From Rhodanobacteraceae bacterium (GTDB lineage Bacteria > Pseudomonadota > Gammaproteobacteria > Xanthomonadales > Rhodanobacteraceae): a stretch of DNA of 64,000 bases. The position numbers and the translations under genes were made by a program. The notes beneath the pieces were generated by a model, which was not told the DNA's origin, ran no database searches, and was given only the letters and a program-made list of their open reading frames with translations. The stretch covers positions 1,054,001 to 1,118,000 of the forward strand of contig CP126531.1 in assembly GCA_030167125.1 (NCBI GenBank). Direction: 5' to 3'. Positions 37,513 to 50,213 of this stretch are shown piece by piece; the stretch's first letter is position 1; every line of letters starts with the position of its first letter.

Positions 37513-37683
37513 TCACGTCCGCCGATGTGGGCCTTCGGCATCGTGCGCGTTGGCGGCCTGCAACATCTTCGCCATCTGTGGCCGGATCGCTTGCTCCGCT
37601 TCCGCCGAACTGGATTGTGCCCAAGTGCTTCCCGAGAACAAGCCAACGCAAGTCACCGCGGCTACGACACGTGTCGCTTTCTT
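37513..37683 (-). pseudogene. 5' remnant of a secreted SnoaL/DUF4440-type gene
   Basis: The minus-strand frame from 37683 encodes a classic signal peptide (KKATRVVAAVTCVGLFSGST then WAQ) and the start of a mature protein (SSSAEAEQAIRPQMAKMLQA, ANAHD), the usual opening of DUF4440 nuclear-transport-factor-2-like proteins. Then it breaks off (AEGPHRRT, stop). AGGAGAG sits at the right distance before AAG AAA, where an ATG AAA would be expected, so the start codon appears mutated too. Truncated and probably silent. Confidence 0.55.
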
Positions 37684-37699
37684 GCGCCTCTCCTGATTT

Positions 37700-38926
37700 T
37701 CAAGGGTTGCTGAAAACCGCTCCATGCGGCATGGCGCTTCCATCCCATCCGTCCGGCCACGTTCGTGTGAAATCGATCGTGTCGGGAGTGAGTGCCAGTT
37801 TCCCGGTAGCGCGATCGAGGATGGCGAAGCGCACCTTCGTGTCGAGTGCGCCGTAACCCGTGATCGCCAGACGATCGCCGCCCGGTTCGAGCGCAAGCCA
37901 ATGCGGGTATTCGTCGGGCGGCAGCAGGATGCGGCTGACCTCGTGCGGATGTTCCGGATCGCTCATGTCCAGGCTCACGATGGCGTGTCCGCTTTGCGCG
38001 GCTTCCAGCATGAAGTTGCCCGCCACCACCGGCACTTCGCACATGCGGTAACCTAGGTCGTAGACATGTCGCAAGGTCGGATGGTCGCTCGCCAGATCCC
38101 GAACCACGAACAAACCGCAATTGAACGTCGGGACGACGACCGTCTTGCCGTCGGCCAGCAGCCGCGGCTCGGACGAATCCGCCGCCGTGTCGTAATACCA
38201 ATCGGTTTGCGCCGGCAGCGAAACGGTCTTGATCAGCTTCAAATCCGACAATCGCCAGACCTGCGCCACGTGGCTGACCTGCGCGCCCATCATGTCCGCG
38301 CTGCTGGTGACGACGCGGTCGAGCTTGGAAATGATCGCAATGCTGTACGGGCGAATGTCGGGATGGCCCGGCGCGGCCGCCGCGGCGGTCTTCACGACCT
38401 TGCCTTGTGCATTGAATTCCACCAGCCCGCCCGCGGCATGGTTGAACCCGCCGGAATACTGGAACGTCGCCAGCGTGTCGCCGTTCGGAAGATGGACGAA
38501 CGAGTGCGGCCAGCCGAGCGCGCCGACGCTGCCGAACTGGCGCGCGAGCCGCGGACGCACGGGGTCGTGCAGATCGAACACGTAGGTGCGATTCCCGAGC
38601 CAGTCGTTGGCATAGAGCATGTCGTCCGGCGGTTCCGCGTAGTTCGTATGGTGCGCCTGCGCCGCGTCGCCGACCGGCAGCATCGCGACCAATTTTCCGA
38701 ACGACGGACCCGGCTGGACGTCGAACACCGCGAGGATGTCCTTGCCCAATCCCAGGTCGCTGCGCCGCGCCGGAATGTCGGCCGGCGTCATCTCCGGCAC
38801 CGAGGCGAGCGGATGCTTCGCTTCCATCGCCCACACGAACAGATAGTGACTGGCTGGCGGCGCAGCGATCGCGGCCAGCGGAGAAAACACCGCCAGCAAC
38901 ATGCCGTAGAACGCGGCTCCCTTCAT
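37700..38926 (-). CDS. Exported SBP56-like beta-propeller protein (methanethiol oxidase relative)
   Basis: A 408-residue protein with a signal peptide (MKGAAFYGMLLAVFSPLAAI, cleavage after AAIAA). Propeller-type repeats are evident (YANDWLGNRTYVFDLHDPVR, HAAGGLVEFNAQGKV, GLFVVRDLASDHPTLRHVYD). The HHTNY and WPHSFVHL motifs resemble the histidine sites of selenium-binding protein 56/methanethiol oxidase. Whether it oxidises thiols is unproven. The next gene upstream on the same strand is a dihaem cytochrome c, 11 bases away, an apt electron acceptor for a periplasmic oxidase. A generic YncE-type propeller is the alternative. Confidence 0.7.
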   Translation of the reverse strand: MKGAAFYGMLLAVFSPLAAIAAPPASHYLFVWAMEAKHPLASVPEMTPADIPARRSDLGLGKDILAVFDVQPGPSFGKLVAMLPVGDAAQAHHTNYAEPPDDMLYANDWLGNRTYVFDLHDPVRPRLARQFGSVGALGWPHSFVHLPNGDTLATFQYSGGFNHAAGGLVEFNAQGKVVKTAAAAAPGHPDIRPYSIAIISKLDRVVTSSADMMGAQVSHVAQVWRLSDLKLIKTVSLPAQTDWYYDTAADSSEPRLLADGKTVVVPTFNCGLFVVRDLASDHPTLRHVYDLGYRMCEVPVVAGNFMLEAAQSGHAIVSLDMSDPEHPHEVSRILLPPDEYPHWLALEPGGDRLAITGYGALDTKVRFAILDRATGKLALTPDTIDFTRTWPDGWDGSAMPHGAVFSNP

Positions 38927-38937
38927 GCTTTCCCTCC

Positions 38938-39957
38938 TCAGGGTTTTTGCGAGGCGGCATAGGCCGCGACGTCGATCATTTCAGGCACGGTCAGTTGCGA
39001 GGCTTCCGCACGCATCGGCGCGGCGGCGGGATCGCTGCGTTTGCCTTCGCGGAACAGGATCAGTTCTTTCACGATGTAAGTCGGGGAACGTCCCGCGAGC
39101 GGCGGAGCGATGCCGATGCCGGGCAGGTCCGCGCCCTGCAGCTTCGCTCCGTGGCAGGTTTCGCACGCCGCGATGGAGTCCTTGCCCTTCGACGCAATCT
39201 CCGCGCCGCGCGCGATGCTGCCCGGTGGAACGTAGGCCACGTAGCCGGTGCGTTCATCGCCCAAGGCGTAGAGCTTCTGGTTCTCCGACACTTCGATGAT
39301 GCGCTCGCCGGTCGGTTCGCGTGCGCCGTCGCGGTTGGGCGCGAGCACGAAGCCGTCCCAGTGCGTTCTGGATACCGTCGTGGTCTCGACGACACGCCTG
39401 ATCGCAGGAAGCTTCAGGCCGGAAAAATAATCGGCCGCCTGTTGCAGGTCCACATCGCCGAGGTTGCGCGCTTCCTCGGCCATCTCGGGATCCGCAGGAA
39501 TGCGCTGGCCATCGCGGAATGCCTTGATCTGTTCGAGGATGTACGCCTTGGGCAGCCCCGCCAGCGACGGCGAAGTGGTGTCGCCCTCGCCGTTCGGATA
39601 GTGACAGGCGCCGCAGGCCCACGCGGGTTTGCGGCCGTACAGGACTACATGCGGCGCGGATGGATGATCCTGCGGAAACCAGTCCGGTGCTATGAAGTTG
39701 GTGTCCAATTCGGCCGCCGTGTAGCTGCGCGTGCTACCCGGCACGTGCAAAGTCTGGTGCATGTCGGGCTTGGCCGGCTGCGAAGACTTCGGAACGCTGG
39801 GATCGGGCGAATGGGATTTGGAAAACGCCCAGGTTTCGGCCGACCGGATCGCGGCGGTTGCGGGATCCCTGGTAGCCGTCGCGGTGCTCTCCGCGCTGCT
39901 TGCCGCAACCGACAACGCGATCACGGCGGCAGCCGCGATCGCCGGTTTTGATGTCAT
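38938..39957 (-). CDS. Periplasmic dihaem cytochrome c
   Basis: A protein of about 339 residues with a signal peptide (KPAIAAAAVIALSVAASSA). Two haem c sites are visible: CGACH (in KPAWACGACHYPNGEG) and CETCH (in SIAACETCHGAKLQG). Each is followed by a class I type fold with a later Met (for example PADPEMAEE; PAAAPMRAEA). It probably carries electrons between a periplasmic dehydrogenase, perhaps the adjacent propeller protein, and the respiratory chain. ATGs at 39963 and 39957 are both possible. Gap to the next gene: 11 bases. Confidence 0.85.
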   Translation of the reverse strand: MTSKPAIAAAAVIALSVAASSAESTATATRDPATAAIRSAETWAFSKSHSPDPSVPKSSQPAKPDMHQTLHVPGSTRSYTAAELDTNFIAPDWFPQDHPSAPHVVLYGRKPAWACGACHYPNGEGDTTSPSLAGLPKAYILEQIKAFRDGQRIPADPEMAEEARNLGDVDLQQAADYFSGLKLPAIRRVVETTTVSRTHWDGFVLAPNRDGAREPTGERIIEVSENQKLYALGDERTGYVAYVPPGSIARGAEIASKGKDSIAACETCHGAKLQGADLPGIGIAPPLAGRSPTYIVKELILFREGKRSDPAAAPMRAEASQLTVPEMIDVAAYAASQKP

Positions 39958-40044
39958 GTGCATGACGTCCCCTCGAGTCGCCGTTCAACGTGAAAGCGGG
40001 AATCCAGCGCCTTCATTCTCGCGAGATACAACAAAGCACCGGAG

Positions 40045-40078
40045 CCGGTCCCGCCACAGAGAACTGCGGCGGGACCGG
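40045..40078 (-). terminator. Hairpin between the cytochrome gene and the 40106 gene
   Basis: CCGGTCCCGCC and GGCGGGACCGG form a perfect 11-bp stem with a 12-base loop, 28 bases after the stop of the minus-strand gene at 40106. The T run is weak. Confidence 0.6.
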
Positions 40079-40105
40079 AATGGCGAACAAAAATCGGAAC
40101 TCGCC

Positions 40106-40879
40106 TTACTTGCCGGCGGTGTAGCTGAGGTCGGCGTTGTACTTGTCGAAGTGATCGGGCGCCTTGGCGATGGCGTCGTCGAGCTGCTTGCGGATCGCGT
40201 CGGCGTCGGACTGGCCGTACACGCCGGCCACCATCTTCCACAGCGAGGGATTGGGGTCCATGCCGACTGCGGCCCAGTTCCTGCTCCGGATCACCAGAAG
40301 GTAATCGGGCGCGCCATCGCCGCCGCCCTGTACCTGCATCGTCGCCCAGTAATAGGGCCACTTGGCCTTGGCGGCCGCCGCGGTGATCTTCTTGACGGCC
40401 CCGGTGAAGGCCGCGTCCTGGCCCGGCTTCAACGTGTAGTCGAACACGTGCAGGATCGGCGGAGGTGTTCCGGTCCTCCAATCCGCGGGCAGGTGGCTCA
40501 TGTCGGGCTGGATCACCATGAACGCGCTGGTTTCGCCCATCAGGTGCGGATTGCCCTGTGCGCGCCAAGTCGCATCGCACGCCTTGGCCTGGGCCTCGAG
40601 GGTGTCCAGGTCGGCCCAGGTCATCGGCCCCACGTCGGTGGAGTACATGTAGTCGTTGCCGGTTTCGTGGGTGACGGTCGGCTCGCTGAACTTGACGTGG
40701 TGTTCGCGCAGGCACTGGTTGTAGGCCTTGACGCCGGCCTCGTAGGCCTGCTGGTGCGCAGGTGAGACGGTGTCGGTGTAGTCCCGCATCACGACGGCCT
40801 TGTCCGAATCTGCCGCGAAGGCACTTCCGATGACACTTGCCGCGAGCGCGGCAAGCACGCACACAGTCAGAATCTTCAT
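40106..40879 (-). CDS. Uncharacterised exported protein
   Basis: A 257-residue protein with a good signal peptide (MKILTVCVLAALAASVIGSA, then FAADSDK) and a strong ribosome-binding site (GGAGGGG) before the ATG at 40879. No domain recognised. The mature part contains HVFDYTLKPGQDAAFTGAVK and WPYYWATMQVQGGGDGAPDY, a pattern like two alpha-beta (ferredoxin-like, ABM-type) halves. It follows the 2OG oxygenase gene on the same strand but with a 177-base gap. Periplasmic location is the only firm prediction. Confidence 0.75.
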   Translation of the reverse strand: MKILTVCVLAALAASVIGSAFAADSDKAVVMRDYTDTVSPAHQQAYEAGVKAYNQCLREHHVKFSEPTVTHETGNDYMYSTDVGPMTWADLDTLEAQAKACDATWRAQGNPHLMGETSAFMVIQPDMSHLPADWRTGTPPPILHVFDYTLKPGQDAAFTGAVKKITAAAAKAKWPYYWATMQVQGGGDGAPDYLLVIRSRNWAAVGMDPNPSLWKMVAGVYGQSDADAIRKQLDDAIAKAPDHFDKYNADLSYTAGK

Positions 40880-41056
40880 GACCCCTCCGGAACCTTTGAG
40901 TGGCTTTTGCCACGGACTCGTCAGCACACGTCTTTCCCCAGTGTGTGACGCGCATCACGCTACGCCCGCCACGGCAAGCGGCGCAAGTGCCGCCAGCATT
41001 GCGCCGGCAAAAATTACAAGGAGGTTTGGCGATCTGCGTGAGATCGGCCGCGCGAA

Positions 41057-41752
41057 CTAATCCCGATGCGCGGCGTTGCGGTCGCGGTCCGCGCCGAACT
41101 TCTTGTCGAGGCCGCCGGCGATCTTCTTGAAGAAGCGCGAGGCGACGCCGCGCTGGGTCTTGCGCTGCTTTTCTTCCTCGCTGGTCAGCCACGCGACCTG
41201 GATCACGCGGCGCTCGCCCTCGTAGGGCAAGTGTCCGTGGAAGGAATTGTCGGCGCGTTTGAAGATCACGAATTCGCCGTACAGCGGCTTCACTTCCGGC
41301 GCGATGGCAGCGTCGATGTCATCGATCTTGCCGAGGAAGCGCAGGCAGCCGTCGCTGGTGTCGTGCCAGCTGGAGTTGAGGTAGATCAGCGCGGTGGCGA
41401 CCTTCGACTTGCTGTCGGTATGGATGGTGCCGTGGCGCTTGTTGAGGTGGCGGCAGATCGTCACCAAGGTCGGATGCTGGCCGAGGTTGTCGATGCCGAG
41501 CTTGGCGCCGACGGCGCTCGCGAACGCGGGCGAAGTAAGCGCGTCGACCAACGCGTTGATCGCAGGGCCACATTCCTTTTCGTTGTAGGGAAAGAATCCC
41601 GCGCCCGAATATTTCGGGAAATCGCGTTCGAGGTCCGCGCGCGCCTGCTCCGGCAGCTGGCCGTGCGCGATCAGGAACGGAAACGGTTCGTCGCGGATCA
41701 GCGTGTCCGGGCGATCGAGGCGGGCGGGGTCGAGCAGGGTGGCGGCAAGCAT
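41057..41752 (-). CDS. 2-oxoglutarate/Fe(II) oxygenase
   Basis: A 231-residue enzyme with the prolyl-hydroxylase-like double-stranded helix. Fe ligands: H and D in [19 protein letters not shown] and the distal H in [20 protein letters not shown], whose RR would bind 2-oxoglutarate. The start at 41752 ([12 protein letters not shown]) avoids a longer frame reaching into the carA promoter. The C-terminal 35 residues are basic. Related genes act in exopolysaccharide, siderophore or protein hydroxylation; substrate unknown. It is divergent from carA. Confidence 0.8.
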   Translation of the reverse strand: MLAATLLDPARLDRPDTLIRDEPFPFLIAHGQLPEQARADLERDFPKYSGAGFFPYNEKECGPAINALVDALTSPAFASAVGAKLGIDNLGQHPTLVTICRHLNKRHGTIHTDSKSKVATALIYLNSSWHDTSDGCLRFLGKIDDIDAAIAPEVKPLYGEFVIFKRADNSFHGHLPYEGERRVIQVAWLTSEEEKQRKTQRGVASRFFKKIAGGLDKKFGADRDRNAAHRD

Positions 41753-41821
41753 GGCGTTTCCTCGTTGCGCGCGCATTGTATCGCCCGCGCCATGCTGCGC
41801 CGTGAATGCGAAGCCGGGTTC

Positions 41822-41830
41822 TGCTAACAT
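41822..41830 (+). promoter_or_regulatory. Extended -10 element of carA
   Basis: TGCTAACAT fits the extended -10 pattern TGnTAnnnT and matches the element before prfB (54767-54775) exactly. Transcription would begin near 41837, giving a leader of about 70 bases. Confidence 0.5.
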
Positions 41831-41906
41831 TCCGTCTCGCCCGAAAACTTCACCCACAGGCCCGCTTGGCGCGGCCTGCGGGTCGACTTGCACCCGGAAT
41901 CCGACC

Positions 41907-43082
41907 ATGCCGACGCCCGCCTTGCTCGCCCTTGCCGATGGAACCCTCTTTCACGGCGAGGCCGTCGGGGCGCTGGGTTCGACGGTTGGCGAGGTGGTGT
42001 TCAACACCGCCATGACGGGCTACCAGGAAATCCTGACCGATCCGTCGTACGCGCAGCAGATCGTCACCCTGACCGTGCCGCACATCGGCAACACCGGCTG
42101 CAATGCGGTGGACGAGGAATCGGTGCAGGTGCAGGCCGCGGGGTTGATCGTGCGTGACGTGCCGCGGCTCGCGTCGAACTGGCGCAGCACGGAATCGCTG
42201 CCGGATTATCTCAAGCGCCAGAACATCGTCGCGATCGGCGACATCGACACGCGCAGGCTCACGCGCATCCTGCGCGATCGCGGTGCGCAGCACGGCTGCA
42301 TCGTCGCGGGCGAGTCGATCGACGCCGACGCCGCCATTGCCAAGGCGCAAGCGTTTCCCGGATTGAATGGCGTCGACTTGGCGAAAGTGGTCAGCATCCG
42401 CGAACGCCAGCCGTGGCGCGAAGGCAACTACGACCTCGACGCGCAAGCGTTCCGCAAGCCCGCCGCAAAATACAAGGTGGTCGCGTACGACTTCGGCGTG
42501 AAGCGCAACATCCTGCGCCTGCTGGTGGAGCAGGGCTGCGACGTCACGCTGGTGCCCGCGCAAACCCGCGCCGCCGACGTGCTGGCGATGCAACCCGACG
42601 GTGTGTGCCTGACCAACGGCCCCGGCGATCCTGCCGCCTGCGATTACGCGATCGAAGCGACCCGCCAATTGCTCGATGCGAAGATTCCGCTTTTCGGCAT
42701 CTGCCTCGGCCACCAGTTGATGGGCCTCGCCGTGGGCGCGAAGACGCTGAAGATGCCGTTCGGCCACCACGGCGCGAACCATCCCGTGAAGGACCTCGAC
42801 GACGGCCGCGTGCTGATCACCTCGCAGAACCACGGCTTCGCGGTAGATCCCGCGACACTGCCTTCGAATACGCGCACCACGCACGTTTCGCTGTTCGACG
42901 GTTCGCTGCAGGGCTTCGCACTCACCGATCGGCCCGCGTTCTGTTTCCAGGGGCATCCCGAAGCGAGCCCGGGGCCGCATGACATTGCTTACTTGTTCGA
43001 GAGGTTTGCGAGGAGCATGCGGAATTCGTCTATCCGGGACCCGGGACCCGGGACCCGGGACCCGATGCATGGGAGACCTTGA
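41907..43082 (+). CDS. carA: CarA, carbamoyl-phosphate synthase small subunit
   Basis: A 391-residue glutaminase subunit that feeds ammonia to CarB for arginine and pyrimidine synthesis. N-terminal domain opens with [20 protein letters not shown] and [20 protein letters not shown]. The class I amidotransferase domain holds the catalytic Cys in [11 protein letters not shown] and the His/Glu in [10 protein letters not shown]. The protein should end shortly after [10 protein letters not shown]; here a heptamer array is translated as about 17 extra residues ([18 protein letters not shown]). The stop shares a base with the following ATG. Confidence 0.96.
   Translation: MPTPALLALADGTLFHGEAVGALGSTVGEVVFNTAMTGYQEILTDPSYAQQIVTLTVPHIGNTGCNAVDEESVQVQAAGLIVRDVPRLASNWRSTESLPDYLKRQNIVAIGDIDTRRLTRILRDRGAQHGCIVAGESIDADAAIAKAQAFPGLNGVDLAKVVSIRERQPWREGNYDLDAQAFRKPAAKYKVVAYDFGVKRNILRLLVEQGCDVTLVPAQTRAADVLAMQPDGVCLTNGPGDPAACDYAIEATRQLLDAKIPLFGICLGHQLMGLAVGAKTLKMPFGHHGANHPVKDLDDGRVLITSQNHGFAVDPATLPSNTRTTHVSLFDGSLQGFALTDRPAFCFQGHPEASPGPHDIAYLFERFARSMRNSSIRDPGPGTRDPMHGRP
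43034..43064 (+). repeat. Heptamer array 3, left of the four-helix-bundle gene
   Basis: Four exact CCGGGAC units plus CCG, in the last codons of carA. It is the mirror orientation of the array at 43446-43477. Confidence 0.85.
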
Positions 43083-43527
43083 TGACCATCACCCATTTTC
43101 GCGATCTGGATGTTTGGCAAGTGGGGATGGAATTGGTACGCCACGTTTACGGCCTGACGGCGAGATTCCCGCGCGAAGAGCGCTATGGCCTGGCGGCGCA
43201 GATGCAGCGTGCAGCAGTTTCGATTCCGTCGAATATCGCCGAAGGCAATGCAAGGCACTCGAGGCGCGAATACGCGCGATTCGTTTCGATCGCGTCGGGT
43301 TCGATCGCAGAGCTGCAGACACAGCTGTTGCTGGCTAGGGATTTGAATCTTTTAAAAGAAGAGGCAATCGGACCGGCGTTGGAACTTGCCGAACGCGTCA
43401 GCCAGATGCTCTACAGATTGCAGAGATCTCTGGATCCCGATATGTCCGGGTCCCGGGTCCCGGGTCCCGGGTCCCGGCCGAATGGTCCCCGGTCCCGCAT
43501 TTCAGAAGAACCCGAGGAATACCTGTA

Positions 43528-43528
<1 letters not shown>
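43082..43528 (+). CDS. Four-helix-bundle protein (23S rRNA intervening-sequence/S23 type)
   Basis: A 148-residue protein whose first 118 residues are a typical S23/IVP-like helical bundle: [60 protein letters not shown] and [13 protein letters not shown]. Relatives include proteins encoded in 23S rRNA intervening sequences and the Avd accessory protein of diversity-generating retroelements, which bind nucleic acid. The tail ([17 protein letters not shown]) is translated from a heptamer array. It is inserted between carA and carB and joined to both by one-base stop/start overlaps. Function here unknown. Confidence 0.88.
43446..43497 (-). repeat. Heptamer array 4, right of the four-helix-bundle gene
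   Basis: Four CCGGGTC units plus CCGG (43446-43477), then degenerate GGTCCCCGGTCCCG (43484-43497). Inverted relative to array 3, so the two arrays form terminal inverted repeats around the gene. Confidence 0.85.
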
Positions 43529-46797
<3,269 letters not shown>

Positions 46798-46876
46798 TTC
46801 CGGGCACTCGCATTCAATGAACCGCCGCGGGCGCAAGCCCGCGGGCGTACGTATCAGCAATACAGGAGTCCCGCAC

Positions 46877-47353
46877 ATGCAGCGAGCCCCCATGACCAAA
46901 GCCGGTTCCGAGCGACTGCGCGCGGAACTGGAGCAACTGAAATCCGTCGAGCGTCCGCGCGTCATCGCCGCAATCGCCGAAGCGCGCGCGCACGGCGACC
47001 TCAAGGAGAACGCCGAATACCACGCGGCGCGCGAACAACAGGGTTTCATCGAAGGCCGCATCGGCCAGATCGAAGCCGCGCTCTCGACCGCGCAGATCAT
47101 CGACCCGGCCACGTTGAACGCGGGCGGCAAGGTGGTGTTCGGCGCGGTGGTGGAACTGGAGGATGCCGACAACGGCGGCAGCGTCACTTACCAGATCGTT
47201 GGCGACCTCGAGGCCGACATCAAGAGGAACATGATCGCGGTTTCCTCGCCCATCGCGCGCGCGATGATCGGCAAGGCCGAGGGCGACAGCTTCGCCTTCA
47301 ACGCGCCGGCGGGCGAGCGCAATTACGAAATCGTGAGCGTGCGTTACGCGTGA
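46877..47353 (+). CDS. greA: GreA, transcript cleavage factor
   Basis: A 158-residue GreA. The N-terminal coiled-coil ([20 protein letters not shown] to [17 protein letters not shown]) carries the acidic tip [16 protein letters not shown] that reaches the RNA polymerase active site; the C-terminal FKBP-like domain follows ([20 protein letters not shown]). It lets backtracked polymerase cleave its transcript and resume. CAGGAG eight bases before the ATG at 46877 fixes the start. It overlaps the ABC-F gene by GTGA. Confidence 0.96.
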   Translation: MQRAPMTKAGSERLRAELEQLKSVERPRVIAAIAEARAHGDLKENAEYHAAREQQGFIEGRIGQIEAALSTAQIIDPATLNAGGKVVFGAVVELEDADNGGSVTYQIVGDLEADIKRNMIAVSSPIARAMIGKAEGDSFAFNAPAGERNYEIVSVRYA

Positions 47354-49299
47354 TCGCCTTTCGCTCGTTTGCGCTGCGCCGTGGCGGACGCCTGTTGCTG
47401 GAAGGTGTCGATGCGGCGCTGCACGACGGCTGGAAAGTCGGCGTCGCGGGGCGCAACGGCAGCGGCAAGTCCAGCCTGTTCGCCGCGATCCTCGGCGAAG
47501 TGGAAGCCGACGCCGGCGCGCTCGACGTGCCGGCTGGATTGCGCATCGCGTCGGTCGCACAGGAAACGCCGGCGCTGCCGGATGCCGCGATCGATTACGT
47601 GCTGGGTGGTGATGCCGAACTGGCCGCCGCGCTCGCTGATGAAGCGCGCGCGCAAGCGGCGGGCGATCATGCCGCCGCAGCGGCGGCGCACCATCGCATC
47701 GACGCGCTGGGCGGTTACGACGGCCGCGCCCGGGCGGGACGCCTGCTGCACGGTTTGGGATTCAAGCCGGAAGACCATGACAAGCCGGTCGCGGAATTTT
47801 CCGGCGGCTGGCGCGGACGGCTGAACCTCGCGCGCGCTCTGATGGCGCCGTCCGACCTGTTGCTGCTGGACGAACCCACCAACCACCTCGACCTCGACGC
47901 GGTGCTGTGGCTGGAGCAATGGCTGCGGCGCTATCCGCGCACGCTGATGGTGATCTCGCACGACCGCGAATTCCTCGACGGCACGGTCGACCACGTGCTG
48001 CATCTGGAACAGGGCGGCGCACGCTTGTACGCGGGCAACTACAGCGACTTCGAACGCCAGCGCGCCGAGCGCCTGCACCAGCAGCAGGCGGCGTTCACGC
48101 GCGAACAGGCCGAGCGCGCGCACCTGCAGTCGTTCATCGACCGCTTCCGCGCCAAGGCCAGCAAGGCGCGGCAGGCGCAATCGCGCATCAAGCGTCTGGA
48201 AAAGCTCAGCGGCACCGAAGCAGTGCGCGTCGAGCGCGCGTTCGAGTTCCAGTTTCCCGAACCCGACCGGCTGCCCCATGCGATGTTGAAGCTGGATCAC
48301 GTGAGCGCGGGTTACATCACGAAGAGCGGGACCGGGGACTGGGGACTGGGGACCGGGCGATCGTCGATCGATGAGAGGGGAGCGGGGCTTGAAGTGTTGG
48401 GCGACGTGCGATTTGCAGTGCAGGCCGGCGACCGCATAGGTTTGCTCGGCCCCAATGGCGCGGGCAAGTCCACGCTGGTCAAGACGCTGGTGGGCGAGTT
48501 GCCGCCCATGGCGGGCGAGCGCACGGCGCACAAGGACCTGTCGATCGGCTACTTCGCGCAGCACACCGTCGAGAACCTGCGTGCGGGCGAGACACCGTTC
48601 GATCACCTGCGTGATATCGCGCCCGGGACGTCGCCGCAAGTCTTGCGTGATTGGCTCGGCAAGTGGCACTTCGCGGGCGATCGTGCCTTCGAATCGGTCG
48701 ATGGCTTTTCCGGCGGCGAGCGCGCGCGGCTGGCGTTGGCGCTGATCGCCTGGGGCAAGCCCAACCTGCTGGTCCTGGACGAGCCGACCAACCATCTCGA
48801 TCTCGACATGCGCGGCGCGTTGGCCGATGCATTGAACGACTACCCCGGCGCGTTGGTGCTGGTCGCGCACGACCGGCATTTGCTCGGACTGGTGTGCGAC
48901 AGTTTCTGGCGCGTTGCCGATGGCCACGTCGAACCGTTCGACGGCGACCTCGACGATTACGCGCGCTGGCTGCGCGGTCGCGGGAATGAGTCGGCCGAAA
49001 GCGGCGATGCGAAGCCGCAAGCCGCGGATCCACGCGAACGCCGCCGCGAAGCAGCGGCGGAACGTGATCGTCAGCGCACCTTGCGCAAGAACCTCGACAA
49101 GGTCGAAGCCCGCATGGCGAAGGTCGATGCCGCGCTCGCGGCGTTGCAGGAACGCCTGGCAGATCCATCGATCTACGAAGGCCCGACCGCGGTACTGGCC
49201 GACATCGGCCGCCAGCAGAATGCGTTGCGCGAAGAAAAAGCCACGCTGGAAACGGAGTGGCTGCAGCGCTTCGAGGAACTGGAAGCGGCCAACGCATGA
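47350..49299 (+). CDS. ABC-F ATPase, YheS/Uup-type
   Basis: A 649-residue soluble protein with two ABC cassettes and no membrane part. Walker A motifs: [10 protein letters not shown] and [10 protein letters not shown]; signatures: [12 protein letters not shown] and [12 protein letters not shown]; Walker [14 protein letters not shown] and [13 protein letters not shown]. The linker between cassettes (about 230-330) is the PtIM arm that reaches ribosomal tRNA sites, and the C-terminal 110 residues form a coiled coil. ABC-F factors ease stalled translation. Between linker and second cassette a heptamer array is translated as [12 protein letters not shown]. The GTG start overlaps greA; its stop overlaps the next ATG. 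Confidence 0.93.
   Translation: MIAFRSFALRRGGRLLLEGVDAALHDGWKVGVAGRNGSGKSSLFAAILGEVEADAGALDVPAGLRIASVAQETPALPDAAIDYVLGGDAELAAALADEARAQAAGDHAAAAAAHHRIDALGGYDGRARAGRLLHGLGFKPEDHDKPVAEFSGGWRGRLNLARALMAPSDLLLLDEPTNHLDLDAVLWLEQWLRRYPRTLMVISHDREFLDGTVDHVLHLEQGGARLYAGNYSDFERQRAERLHQQQAAFTREQAERAHLQSFIDRFRAKASKARQAQSRIKRLEKLSGTEAVRVERAFEFQFPEPDRLPHAMLKLDHVSAGYITKSGTGDWGLGTGRSSIDERGAGLEVLGDVRFAVQAGDRIGLLGPNGAGKSTLVKTLVGELPPMAGERTAHKDLSIGYFAQHTVENLRAGETPFDHLRDIAPGTSPQVLRDWLGKWHFAGDRAFESVDGFSGGERARLALALIAWGKPNLLVLDEPTNHLDLDMRGALADALNDYPGALVLVAHDRHLLGLVCDSFWRVADGHVEPFDGDLDDYARWLRGRGNESAESGDAKPQAADPRERRREAAAERDRQRTLRKNLDKVEARMAKVDAALAALQERLADPSIYEGPTAVLADIGRQQNALREEKATLETEWLQRFEELEAANA
48328..48357 (+). 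repeat. Heptamer array 5 inside the ABC-F gene
   Basis: GGGACCG, GGGACTG, GGGACTG, GGGACCG plus GG. Thirty bases, a multiple of three together with its flanks, keeping the frame open. Confidence 0.85.
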
Positions 49300-50213
49300 G
49301 CACGCTGCATGCCTTGCTGCCGCCGCTGGCGCAGGTGCGCACGAACCCAGTGTTCATGGACTGGCTGGCCAGAGGCGATCGCCTGCCGAAAACGAGCGAT
49401 GCGCGCACGACGCTGCTGCGCGAGATGTTCCGTTTCGCGGGCGACCATGTGCCGGCCGCGGCGCTTCGCCACTTCTGCCACGGTGATGACGCCGCCACTG
49501 GCGCATGGCTGTGCGCCGATCCCGCTTGGGTGCGCAGCGAGCCGACCGGCGCGCGGTTGATGGCCTGGCCGCTCGCCGATGTTTCGGCCGAAGAAGCCGA
49601 AGCGTTCGCGGCGGCGCTGCGGCCGCTGTTCGGTGATGCAGGCGCGCAATTGTCGATCGACACGCCTTCCACGTGGTGCCTGCACCTGTTGCACGATGCA
49701 CCGCGCGCGGAATTCCGTGCGCCTGCCGAAGCGCTGGGCGTCGATCTGATGGAATGCCTGCCGGAAGGCGATGCCGGCCGCGCGTGGCGGCGATTGTTCA
49801 ACGAAGCACAAGTCATGCTGCACGCGCATCCGGTGAATGCCGCGCGTGTCGCGGCCGGCAAACGGCCGGTCGATACATTGTGGTTCTGGGGCGCCGGTGC
49901 GTTGCCGGCGTCCGTCGAAACCGGCCTGCAGATCGTTGCCAGTGTCGACGACGTGGTGCGCGGGCTGGCAAAGCTGGGCGACGCCATGCGGGTGGAACCG
50001 TTGCCGGATGCGTTGGAGGCATCGCACCATTCCGGCGCGGCGCTGCTCGATTTGGATATCCAAGGCCACGCGGACGGTGCGATGGAATGGCTGGTGCATT
50101 TCCAGCGTTGGCTGCGCGAACGCCGCTTCGACGCCATCGTGATCACCTTCGCCGACGGCGAACGGTTTCGCATCCGCCACGCGCATCGATTCCGCTTCTG
50201 GCGCAAGGCGTGA
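49296..50213 (+). CDS. rpfE: RpfE-like protein
   Basis: A 305-residue protein resembling xanthomonad RpfE, which lies beside recJ and greA in Xanthomonas and is sometimes annotated as a phosphoglycerate mutase relative. Recognisable phrases are TPSTWCLHLLHDAPRAEFRA, ARVAAGKRPVDTLWFWGAGA and AVLLDLDIQG-type strand near 250. No catalytic motif can be assigned. The ATG at 49296 overlaps the ABC-F stop (ATGA), and its stop overlaps the recJ GTG, so greA, ABC-F, rpfE and recJ form one coupled operon. Confidence 0.75.
   Translation: MSTLHALLPPLAQVRTNPVFMDWLARGDRLPKTSDARTTLLREMFRFAGDHVPAAALRHFCHGDDAATGAWLCADPAWVRSEPTGARLMAWPLADVSAEEAEAFAAALRPLFGDAGAQLSIDTPSTWCLHLLHDAPRAEFRAPAEALGVDLMECLPEGDAGRAWRRLFNEAQVMLHAHPVNAARVAAGKRPVDTLWFWGAGALPASVETGLQIVASVDDVVRGLAKLGDAMRVEPLPDALEASHHSGAALLDLDIQGHADGAMEWLVHFQRWLRERRFDAIVITFADGERFRIRHAHRFRFWRKA

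Noticed and set aside
43034-43497. Possible CRISPR array
   Set aside because: The repeat is 7 bases with no spacers between units, and no cas genes are in the window.
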